Notes under the pieces: model-generated
What the model saw: only the letters and a program-made list of their open reading frames with translations
Database searches by the model: none
What the model was told of the DNA's origin: nothing
Position numbers and translations under genes: made by a program
Shown here: positions 17,328 to 25,703 of the stretch, piece by piece
How the letters are laid out: each line of letters starts with the position of its first letter
Position numbering within the stretch: the first letter of the stretch is position 1
Assembly (NCBI RefSeq): GCF_003634965.1
Contig: NZ_RBXP01000013.1
Location: 310,001-374,000 of the forward strand
Length of the DNA: 64,000 nt
Direction of reading: 5' to 3'
Source: Azonexus fungiphilus
Lineage (GTDB): Bacteria; Pseudomonadota; Gammaproteobacteria; Burkholderiales; Rhodocyclaceae

Positions 17328-17342
17328 CTTAACCGCGCTTAA
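17328..17342. promoter_or_regulatory. CTTAA direct repeats, candidate response-regulator site
   Basis: CTTAA at 17328-17332 and 17338-17342, a 10-base period. This resembles the CTTAA-N5-CTTAA sites of PmrA/QseB-class regulators. It lies 25-40 bases before the efflux lipoprotein gene and about 90 before the dehydrogenase pair. Confidence 0.4.
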
Positions 17343-17366
17343 CGCGCCTGCAGGCGATCATCCGCC

Positions 17367-18797
17367 ATGCCGATGAACACCGACCGCCGCCCCACCGCCA
17401 AGTTCCCCCACCGCCTCGCCGCACTGGCCTGCCTGGTGCTCGCCAGCTGCACCTCGCTGCCCTCGGTCGGCCCGGCCTACCGGATTCCCGCCTTCACCTT
17501 GCCAACCGCCTGGCGGTCGGCCACGCCACCGCCGGCCGAGCCGGCGACGCTGCGCAACTGGTGGCAGCAGCTTGATGACGGCGAACTCGACCGGCTGATC
17601 GCCCGGGCACTGGCCGCCAATTCCGACCTGCAGCAAGCCGAAGCCCGCCTGCGCCAGGCGCGGGCCACCCGTAGCCAGGCCGTCGGCGCCCTCTTCCCGA
17701 GCCTCGCCGCAAGCACCGGCGCCAACCGCCAGCATGCGCCCGAGAGCACGTCTACGCTCTACGACGCCGGCTTCGACGCATCCTGGGAAATCGATCTGTT
17801 CGGCGGCCGCCGGCGCGGCCTCGAGGCCGCCACCGCCGATACCGCCGCCGTTGCCGCCCGCCTCGAGAACACCCGCGTCTCGCTGCTCGCCGAAGTCGCG
17901 CAGAACTACATCGAACTGCGCAGCTACCAGCAGCGCCTGGCAATTGCCCGCGACAATCTGGAAACCCAGGGCGAAACCACCCGCCTCGCCGAGTGGCGGC
18001 TGCAGGCCGGGCTCGGCCGCAGCAGCGACGTCGAGCAGGCGATCGCCAGCCGCGAGCAGACGCGTGCCAGCCTGCCCGACCTCGAGATCGGGCTGGCTGC
18101 CGCCGGCAACCGGCTGGCCGTGCTCACCGGCGAGCTGCCCGGGACCCTGGCAACGACGCTGGCCAAGCCGGCGCCGCTGCCGGACGTGCCGGCCGACCTG
18201 GCGACCGGCATTCCGGCCGAGGTGCTGACCCGCCGCCCCGACCTGATCGCCGCCGAACGCCAGCTTGCCGCCGAGACCGCGCGCACCGGCCAGAAGCTGG
18301 CGGCACGCTTTCCCAGCCTGACGCTGAATGCCAGCTTCGGCTGGCAGGCCTACAGCCTCGGCGCGCTCGGTGGCAGCGACACGCTGCTGCGCACCCTGGC
18401 CGGATCGCTGGCGGCGACGCTGTTCGACGGTGGCCGCCTGCGCGCCGCCGTCGATGCGCAACAGGCCGTCGCCGAGGAAGCGCTGGCCGCCTACCGGGGC
18501 AGCGTGCTGGGGGCGATCGAGGAAGTCGAGAACGCCCTCTTCGCCCACGCCGCCGCCCGCGACCGCCTCGCCGCCCGGCGCCTGGCCGCCGACGCCGCGC
18601 GCAACGCCGCCCTGCTTTCCCGCCAGCTGTACGAATCCGGTCTCGCCGATTTCCGCGACGTGCTCGACAGCGAACGCACCCGCCTCTCCGCCGAAGACAA
18701 CCTGGCGCTCGCCGAGGCCAGCCAGCTGAGCTCGCTGGTCAAGCTCTACAAGGCGCTCGGCGGCGGCTGGGACAACACTGCAACGGACACCCCATGA
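17367..18797 (+). CDS. Outer-membrane efflux lipoprotein (NodT/TolC family)
   Basis: 476 residues. The signal peptide ends in the lipobox LASC, so the mature protein is a lipid-anchored outer-membrane channel. Paired OEP domains follow: NWWQQLDDGELDRLIARALAANSDLQQAEARLRQARA in the first half and GEQ-type repeats of the second half (RRPDLIAAERQLAAETART). It forms the exit duct for a tripartite pump with the MacA-like adaptor encoded next (four-base overlap). Either of the two leading Met codons could start it; the second gives the same signal peptide. Confidence 0.9.
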   Translation: MPMNTDRRPTAKFPHRLAALACLVLASCTSLPSVGPAYRIPAFTLPTAWRSATPPPAEPATLRNWWQQLDDGELDRLIARALAANSDLQQAEARLRQARATRSQAVGALFPSLAASTGANRQHAPESTSTLYDAGFDASWEIDLFGGRRRGLEAATADTAAVAARLENTRVSLLAEVAQNYIELRSYQQRLAIARDNLETQGETTRLAEWRLQAGLGRSSDVEQAIASREQTRASLPDLEIGLAAAGNRLAVLTGELPGTLATTLAKPAPLPDVPADLATGIPAEVLTRRPDLIAAERQLAAETARTGQKLAARFPSLTLNASFGWQAYSLGALGGSDTLLRTLAGSLAATLFDGGRLRAAVDAQQAVAEEALAAYRGSVLGAIEEVENALFAHAAARDRLAARRLAADAARNAALLSRQLYESGLADFRDVLDSERTRLSAEDNLALAEASQLSSLVKLYKALGGGWDNTATDTP

Positions 18798-20073
18798 CGA
18801 CCCCGCTCCCGCCCGACGACAACCTGCGGCAACTGCTCGATGCCGCCCGCAGCAAAACGCCGACCGGCAACCGGCGACGCTGGCTCCTCACCGCCTGCGG
18901 GCTGCTTGCCAGCGTCGTGCTGGCGATCGCAGCCGCCGGCAAGCCGGCGCCCGCCGGCCAGTATCTGACCGAACCGGCAGCCCGCGGCGCCCTGGTGGTC
19001 ACGGCCACGGCCAGCGGCACCCTGCAGCCGACCAAGTCGGTCGACGTCGGCAGCGAGCTGTCGGGAACGCTGGCAGACGTCCGCGTCCAGGAAAACGACG
19101 TCGTCAGTCGTGGCCAGGTGCTGGCCCGGCTCGATACCGCCAAGCTCGAGGACGCGGTGATCGAGTCGCGCGCCGCCGTCGCCGCGGCCACCGCCGGCGT
19201 CGCCGAAGCCCGCGCGACGCTCGCCGAAAGCCGTGCTGCGCTGGCCCGCATGCAACGCGTCGCCGAGCTTTCCGGCGGCAAGGTGCCGGCCCGCACCGAA
19301 CTCGAAACCGCCGAGGCCGCGGTCCTCCGCGCCCAGGCCGCCGAAGCCAGCGCCATCGCACAGGTGACCAAGGCGCAGGCGACGCTGAAAACCAACGAGA
19401 CCAACCTGACCAAGGCGACCGTGCGCTCGCCGGTCGACGGCGTCGTGCTGACGCGCAAGGTCGAACCCGGACAGACGGTCGCCGCGCAGATGACGACGCC
19501 GGTGTTGTTCGTGCTCGCCGAAGACCTGACCCGGATGGAGCTGCAGGTCAAGGTCGACGAGGCCGACGTCGCCGCCGTCCAGCCCGGGCAACCGGCCAGC
19601 TTCACCGTCTCGGCCTGGCCGGGGCGCAAGTTTCCGGCCAGCATCCGGCGCGTCGGCCTGGGCGCGACGACAACCGACAACGTGGTCACCTACAAGACCG
19701 TGCTCGAGGTCGCCAATGACGACCTGGCGCTGCGTCCGGGCATGACCGCGACCGCCACCGTGGTCACCGCCGAACGCCGGGATGCCTTGCTGGTCGCCAA
19801 CGCTGCGCTGCGCTACGTTCCCGCGACGACACCGGAGGTCGGCGGCGGCAGCCTGCTCGGCCGCCTGGTGCCGCGCCCGCCCGAGCAGCCGAAGCCCCGC
19901 CCGGCGCCGGCCGCCGCCAGCGGCAAGTCGGCGCAGGTCTGGGTGCTCGACAACGGCACGCCGCGCGCCGTCGACGTCGTCACCGGCGTCAGCAACGGCC
20001 GTTTCACCGAGATCACCGGCGGCCCGCTGCAGGCCGGCATGGCCGTGATCACCGACTACCGGGCGGCAAAACC

Positions 20074-20077
<4 letters not shown>
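18794..20077 (+). CDS. MacA-like periplasmic adaptor protein
   Basis: 427 residues. A short cytoplasmic head is followed by a membrane anchor (WLLTACGLLASVVLAIAAAG). Then come the lipoyl half-motifs GTLQPTKSVDVGSELSGTL and ATVRSPVDGVVLTR around a long coiled-coil hairpin at about 120-210, and a beta-barrel domain. This is the membrane-fusion component of a MacAB-TolC-type exporter. The ATG overlaps the lipoprotein stop. The segment GSLLGRLVPRPPEQPKPRPAPA is a proline-rich insertion in the last domain. Confidence 0.9.
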
Positions 20078-20768
<691 letters not shown>

Positions 20769-20778
<10 letters not shown>

Positions 20779-21977
20779 ACGCCCTGCTGCTCGCCCTGCG
20801 CGAAATCCGCCGCAACCTGCTGCGCTCCTTCCTGACCGTGCTCGGCATCGTCATCGGCGTCGCCGCGGTGATCACCATGGTGACGCTGGGCAACGGCGCG
20901 ACGCGCATGGTCGCCGAGCAGATTTCCAGCCTCGGCAGCAATCTGCTGATGGTGATGCCCGGCCAGCGCCTCGGTCCGGGGCGCGACAGTGCCGGCGCGC
21001 CGAAATTCCGGATTGGCGACGTCGAGGCGATCCGCCAGCAGGTTGGCGGCCTGCAGGCGGTGGCGCCGCAGGTCGGCAGCGCGGTGACGCTGGTCGCCGG
21101 GACGCAGAACTGGTCGTCCACGGTCAACGGCACCAGCAACGAATATTTCACCGCCGGCAACTGGACGCTGGCCGCCGGCCGGCGCTTCAGCGACGACGAG
21201 GAACAGGCCGGCAAGGCCGTCTGCATCATCGGCCAGACCGTGCGCAAGGAATTGTTCGGCAGCGCCAGCCCGCTCGGCAACAGCATCCGCGTCAAGTCCT
21301 TCAGCTGCGAGGTGATCGGCCTGCTCGCCGGCAAAGGTCAGGGCGGCATGGGCCAGGACCAGGACGATACGGTGCTGATGCCGCTCAATACCGTACAACG
21401 GCGACTGACCGGCAGCCTCGACATCGGCGGCATCCTGGTCTCGATGCGCGACGACGCCGATACGGCGACGGTCGTCGGCCAGTTGCGCGGGCTGCTGCGC
21501 GAACGGCGCAAGCTGGCCGCGAACGCCGACGACAACTTCAATGTGATGGACACCAAGCAGATCGCCGAGACGCTGTCCGGGACGATCGGCACGATGACCG
21601 CGCTGCTCGGGGCCGTGGCCGCGGTCAGCCTGCTCGTCGGCGGTATCGGGATCATGAACATCATGCTCGTGTCGGTCACCGAGCGGACCCGCGAGATCGG
21701 CATCCGGCTGGCCATCGGCGCACTGGAGCAGGAGGTGCTGCTGCAGTTCCTGATCGAGGCCGTGGTGCTCTCGGCGTTCGGCGGCCTGGTCGGCATCGCC
21801 CTGGCGCTGCTCGCCTGCCTTGGCCTGGCGACGCTGATGGGCATGCCCTTCCTGTTCAACCCGGGCATCAACCTGACCGCCTTCGCCTTCTCGGCGGCGA
21901 TCGGCGTCGTCTTCGGCTATTTCCCGGCCCGCCGGGCGGCACGCCTCGATCCGATCGAGGCGCTGCGCCACGAATAG
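20769..21977 (+). CDS. ABC exporter permease (MacB-type, FtsX family)
   Basis: 402 residues with one N-terminal helix (LLRSFLTVLGIVIGVAAVITMVTLG), a periplasmic MacB domain, and three C-terminal helices starting at VSLLVGGIGIMNIMLVSVTERTREIGIRLA, the hallmark of MacB. It overlaps the ATPase gene by 10 bases and completes a four-gene efflux operon. The 3' end meets the convergent small membrane gene after two bases. Substrate unknown. Confidence 0.92.
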
Positions 21978-21979
21978 CG

Positions 21980-22267
21980 CTAGACCAGCACCGTCGCCCC
22001 CAGCCAGACGCCGGCCGAGGCACGCGACAGCGTCGAGGCCTGGCGGTGGCGCCAGATCGAGGCGACCAGGAACAGGTTGTAGGGCAGCACCAGCAGGTGC
22101 AGGGCCAGCCACAGCCCGCCGCTGGCGCCCTGGGTCAGGAGGATCAGCGAGGCGAGCGAGAAGAAGGCATTGACCAGCGTGCCGACCGAGAACATGTCCC
22201 ACCAGAACAGCTGGTGAAAGGAAACGCGCCCCTGCCAGCGCTGGCCGAAGAAGGCGCGCCAGCTCAT
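21980..22267 (-). CDS. Small membrane protein, unknown function
   Basis: 95 residues. Two or three membrane helices are apparent (LFWWDMFSVGTLVNAFFSLASLILL and LWLALHLLVLPYNLFLVASIW), with a cluster of aromatic residues at the start (FHQLFWWDMF). I do not recognise the family. Its ATG overlaps the stop of the CorC-like gene by four bases, so it is probably co-translated and could be a partner of that protein. Confidence 0.6.
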   Translation of the reverse strand: MSWRAFFGQRWQGRVSFHQLFWWDMFSVGTLVNAFFSLASLILLTQGASGGLWLALHLLVLPYNLFLVASIWRHRQASTLSRASAGVWLGATVLV

Positions 22268-23595
22268 GGCGCCGTCCCCGCATCGGCATCGGCGTTGTCG
22301 CCGACGCTTGGCGCGGCTGGCAAAGGCGTCGCCAGCACCTTGTCGATACGCTTGCCGTCGAGATCGACGACCTCCAGCGTCCAGCCTTCCCAGTCGAGCT
22401 TGTCGCCGGTCGCGGCAAGCCGGCCAAGGAGCAGCATGAGCATCCCCGAGAGCGTGTGGTAGCGCCCCTTGTCTTCCTCGGGCACGCTCTTCAGGCCGAG
22501 CGTGTCCTTCAGCTCGAGCAGCGGGATCAGCCCGTCGAGCAGCCAGGAACCGTCGTCGCGCCGGACCGCCCAGGCGTCTTCCTTGTTCTTCGGGACGAAC
22601 TCGCCGGTCACCGACTCGATCAGGTCCTGCAGCGTCACCATGCCGAGCACCTCGCCGTACTCGTCGACGACGAAGACGACGTGGGTGCCACTGCTGCGGA
22701 AATGCTCGAGCAGTTCCATGCCGGTCAGCGATTCGGGGACATACACCGCCGCCTGCAGTTTCTCGCTCAGGCTCGGCGTCGTTCCGCGCAGCGTCTTGCC
22801 GAGCAGCTGACGGGCGTTGAGGATGCCGACGATGTCCTCGAGGCCGTCGCGGCAGACCGGGAAGCGGGCGTGCTCGGACTCGGTGATGATCGCCAGGTTC
22901 TCGTCGAGCGGGCGGTTGATGTCGAGCCAGACGATTTCGGAACGCGGCACCATCAGCGACGAAATCTGCCGGTCATCGAGGCGGAAGACGTTGCGCACCA
23001 TGTCGTGCTCGTTCTTCTCGATGACGCCGGCGGCCGACCCTTCGACCAGCATGGCGTGGATTTCCTCTTCGGTGACGCTCGGACCTCGCACTTCGCGCTG
23101 GCCGAGCAGGCGCAGGATCAGCGCGGTCGAGTTGGAGAGCAGCAGGACGAAGGGACGCGAGGCGACGGCAAGCAGGTTCATCGGCCGCGCCACCAGGCGG
23201 GCGATGCCCTCCGGGTCGATCTGGCCGATCCGCTTCGGGACCAGTTCGCCGACGACGATGGAAACATAGGTGACGACGACGACGACCAGCACCGTGGCGC
23301 CGATTTCGCTGAACCGCGGGTCGGCGCCGTAGCCCTGCAGCCACTCGGCGAGCGGGCCGGCCAGCGCAGCCTCGCCGACGATGCCGTTGAGGATGCCGAT
23401 CGAGGTGATGCCGATCTGGACCGTGGACAGGAAGCGGGTCGGGTCTTCGCCGAGCTGCATGGCCACCACCGCGGCGCCGTCGCCGTCTTCCGCCAGCTTG
23501 GCCAGACGCGCCCGGCGGGCGGTGACCAGCGCGATCTCGGACATCGCGAAGAGGCCGTTGAGGACGATCAGCGCGACCAGGACAAGGATTTCCAT
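22264..23595 (-). CDS. HlyC/CorC-family membrane protein (DUF21-CBS-CorC)
   Basis: 443 residues. An N-terminal DUF21 membrane domain (MEILVLVALIVLNGLFAMSEIALV, with three or four helices) is followed by two CBS domains at about 205-330 (MVPRSEIVWLDI, then THVVFVVDEYGEVLGMVTLQDL) and a C-terminal CorC_HlyC domain. Family members are linked to magnesium/cobalt export or resistance, formerly called hemolysins. A GGAGG site precedes the ATG. The small membrane gene is translationally coupled downstream. Confidence 0.88.
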   Translation of the reverse strand: MEILVLVALIVLNGLFAMSEIALVTARRARLAKLAEDGDGAAVVAMQLGEDPTRFLSTVQIGITSIGILNGIVGEAALAGPLAEWLQGYGADPRFSEIGATVLVVVVVTYVSIVVGELVPKRIGQIDPEGIARLVARPMNLLAVASRPFVLLLSNSTALILRLLGQREVRGPSVTEEEIHAMLVEGSAAGVIEKNEHDMVRNVFRLDDRQISSLMVPRSEIVWLDINRPLDENLAIITESEHARFPVCRDGLEDIVGILNARQLLGKTLRGTTPSLSEKLQAAVYVPESLTGMELLEHFRSSGTHVVFVVDEYGEVLGMVTLQDLIESVTGEFVPKNKEDAWAVRRDDGSWLLDGLIPLLELKDTLGLKSVPEEDKGRYHTLSGMLMLLLGRLAATGDKLDWEGWTLEVVDLDGKRIDKVLATPLPAAPSVGDNADADAGTAP

Positions 23596-23977
23596 GTCAG
23601 GCCTCCGCAGCCGGGCAAGGGTTGGCGAAGGATGACGAGTGGGACAACGGGCAACAGGAACAGTCGGTCATAGTGCGGCGCAGCGAGCGCCGCCGGGCCT
23701 TTCTTGAATGGGTGACAGGCGGATGATGCCGCAAAGGCCATCTGCCTGTCAGCCCCTGCGATTGCCAACGCTTCGCAAAAACGGAAGATTTTCATCGATT
23801 ATTCCGAAAAACCAGACAAAACCGCGACCGAGGCCGGAACAGCCGGGAATTCACCGTTGCGCAGCGCAGCATCGACGCCCGGATAGCCGGCCCGTGCAAT
23901 TGCCAGCCCTGGATTTCGCCGATGCGGCAACGCACAATAGCCAGCCCAATTATTAGCCCGTTGCAACGGAGAACCCC
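23596..23977. other. Non-coding gap with three imperfect CAAT...AGCCC repeats
   Basis: No convincing gene in this divergent interval; a 75-codon minus frame has no family features. It must hold promoters for the CorC-like and YqhA genes. Near its right end CAATTGCCAGCCC (23898), CAATAGCCAGCCC (23935) and CAATTATTAGCCC (23947) form three imperfect direct repeats upstream of yqhA. A GGAG site precedes the YqhA start. Confidence 0.4.
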
Positions 23978-24490
23978 ATGAAATCGCTCGAACAGAAACT
24001 CGAACGCCTGATGTTCAACAGCCGCTGGCTGCTGGCGCCCTTCTACGTCGGCCTGATCCTCGGCATCGTCATCCTGCTGGTCAAGTTCGTGAAGGAATTC
24101 GTCAGCCTCGTGCCGCAGGTATTCAGTGCCGACGGCAGCGACATCATCATCGGCATCCTCACGCTGATCGACGTGGTGATGATCGCCAACCTGCTGATCA
24201 TCATCGTCTTTGCCGGCTACGAGAACTTCGTCTCGAAGATCAACACCGGCGACAACGAGGATCGCCCGAGCTGGATGGGCCACGTCGGCTTCGCCGACCT
24301 GAAGATGAAGCTGATCGGCTCGATCGTCGCGATTTCCGGCATCGAACTGCTCAAGGCCTTCATGCACGTCGGCACCTACACCAACGAGCAGCTCGCCTGG
24401 AAGGTCGGCATCCACATGACCTTCGTCGTCTCCGGCGTGCTCTTTGCGGTCATGGACAAGCTCGGCGGCAAGCATCACGCCGAGGAGTGA
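23978..24490 (+). CDS. yqhA: YqhA-family (UPF0114) inner-membrane protein
   Basis: 170 residues with three or four membrane helices. The family pattern is clear: SRWLLAPFYVGLILGIVILLVKF, then LTLIDVVMIANLLIIIVFAGYENFVS and WMGHVGFADLKMKLIGSIVAISGIELLKAFM. Length matches UPF0114/TIGR00645. Function is unknown across bacteria. It stands alone with its own SD; 67 bases separate it from the FliD-like gene. Confidence 0.88.
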   Translation: MKSLEQKLERLMFNSRWLLAPFYVGLILGIVILLVKFVKEFVSLVPQVFSADGSDIIIGILTLIDVVMIANLLIIIVFAGYENFVSKINTGDNEDRPSWMGHVGFADLKMKLIGSIVAISGIELLKAFMHVGTYTNEQLAWKVGIHMTFVVSGVLFAVMDKLGGKHHAEE

Positions 24491-24557
24491 GCCCGGCCGG
24501 ATTGCCGGCCCGCTTCTTGCTGCATTCGCACAGGACAGCATTGCGCGCGGAGGCAGC

Positions 24558-25424
24558 ATGAACATCACCCTCACCCCGATTGCCGGCAGCAGCACCGCCG
24601 GCATCAGCCTGGCCGGGGCCGGCGGCCTCGATGGCAGCTTCCTGGCGCTGCTGCAACGCCAGGTGGAGACGCTGACGGCGAGCCTCCTCGATGCCCTGCC
24701 GGGTGCCGCCGGCGCCGGCAGCTTCGTCGCCGGGCGTAATCCGCTGCTGGCCGACCCCGAGTCGGCCTACCGGATGATGACCGAGATCAACCGTCGCGAA
24801 GTCGCTTACCAGGCCGAGTACGCCGAAATGCGCGAGATGGGCAGCGAGGTCGCGGCGCTGCGTGGCGCCGCCGATCGACTGGCGACGCTCGACGAGACCA
24901 GCAGCGACACGGCGATCGCCGCCGGCATCGACGACTTCGTCGCCGCCTACAACGCCTGGATCGACCGCTTCGACGAAGCCCTGGCCGCCGACGGCCTGCT
25001 CGCCGGCACGCAGGCGGCGACGGTCGCGCAATGGGAGCTGGAGAAGAGCATCGAGAGCATCTTCCACGGCGCCGCCGGCGGCGTCCGCGGCATGACCGCG
25101 CTCGGCATCGTCATCGACCCGGTCAGCAACCGCGCCAGCCTCGACCGCCAGCAACTGGCCGGCGTCCTCGCCGGCAACCGCAGCGGCGCCGTCGGGGCCA
25201 TCGACGACTTCGCTGCCAACTTCGCCCGCTCGGCCGAACTGCTCAACAGCGACGGCAACTTCATTGCCAACCGGCTGGCCAACCTGTCGCGGGTGATCGA
25301 CTACATCGACCGCAACAAGGCAGCGCTGCAGATGGAATTCGGCCTCGGCGACGCGGCCCGGCCGAACCCCGAGGTCGCCCGCGCGCTGGCCGCCTATCGG
25401 GCGATGGGCGGCGCCGCCGGCTGA
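24558..25424 (+). CDS. Stand-alone FliD C-terminal-like protein
   Basis: 288 residues, no signal peptide. After a low-complexity Ser/Gly start, a helical region (YRMMTEINRREVAYQAEYAEMREMGSEVAALRGAADRLATL) leads into a stretch like the FliD cap C-terminus: GLLAGTQAATVAQWELEKSIESIF, then MTALGIVIDPVSNRASLDRQQLAGVLAGNRSGAVGAIDDFA and IANRLANLSRVIDYIDRNKAALQ. FliD caps the flagellar filament and is normally about 450 residues or more, so this is a shortened relative. Good SD (GGAGGCAGC). It may be a flagellar or a secreted protein; the neighbours do not settle it. Confidence 0.6.
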   Translation: MNITLTPIAGSSTAGISLAGAGGLDGSFLALLQRQVETLTASLLDALPGAAGAGSFVAGRNPLLADPESAYRMMTEINRREVAYQAEYAEMREMGSEVAALRGAADRLATLDETSSDTAIAAGIDDFVAAYNAWIDRFDEALAADGLLAGTQAATVAQWELEKSIESIFHGAAGGVRGMTALGIVIDPVSNRASLDRQQLAGVLAGNRSGAVGAIDDFAANFARSAELLNSDGNFIANRLANLSRVIDYIDRNKAALQMEFGLGDAARPNPEVARALAAYRAMGGAAG

Positions 25425-25439
25425 GCCGGAAAAGCGGCA

Positions 25440-25463
25440 AATCTTGCGGTCGACCGCAAGATT
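25440..25463. repeat. Perfect 24-base palindrome between convergent genes
   Basis: The two 12-base arms, AATCTTGCGGTC and its complement, meet without a loop. The site lies between the ends of two converging genes, so a bidirectional terminator or protein-binding site is possible, although no T-run follows. As RNA it would fold with a small central loop. Confidence 0.7.
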
Positions 25464-25481
25464 GCGGCAAAAACCGTCGCC

Positions 25482-25703
25482 TCAATTGCCGCAGGAGCCG
25501 CCGCCACGCACCCCGAGCCGGCGCAGCAGCTTCTCCGGCGGACAGAAACCGGTGAAGCCGCTCTGGAACAGGTTGAAGCCGACGAAGGCGGTGAACGCCA
25601 GGAACCACTCGGAAACGAAGAGCGGGCTGCCCTGCCAGCCGAGCGCCAGCGAGAGCATGACGAAGAAGCCGGCGAGGATGCGGATGATGCGTTCGGTGGT
25701 CAT
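25482..25703 (-). CDS. DUF2892 (YgaP-type) small membrane protein
   Basis: 73 residues. Two membrane helices (IIRILAGFFVMLSLALGW and FLAFTAFVGFNLFQSGFTGF) are followed by CPPEKLLRRLGV, the usual DUF2892 pattern that ends YgaP-type rhodaneses. The tail GGGSCGN has a second Cys. It overlaps the RND permease gene by four bases, so it is the last gene of the efflux operon. DUF2892 genes are often linked to sulfur, redox or metal stress; its job here is unknown. Confidence 0.85.
   Translation of the reverse strand: MTTERIIRILAGFFVMLSLALGWQGSPLFVSEWFLAFTAFVGFNLFQSGFTGFCPPEKLLRRLGVRGGGSCGN

Noticed and set aside
23568..23795. 75-codon frame in the CorC-YqhA gap
   Set aside because: No SD, no recognisable domain, and it overlaps the start of the CorC-like gene.
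24493..24508. Short GC-rich inverted repeat after yqhA
   Set aside because: Only five pairs with no clear T-run; could be chance in this base composition.
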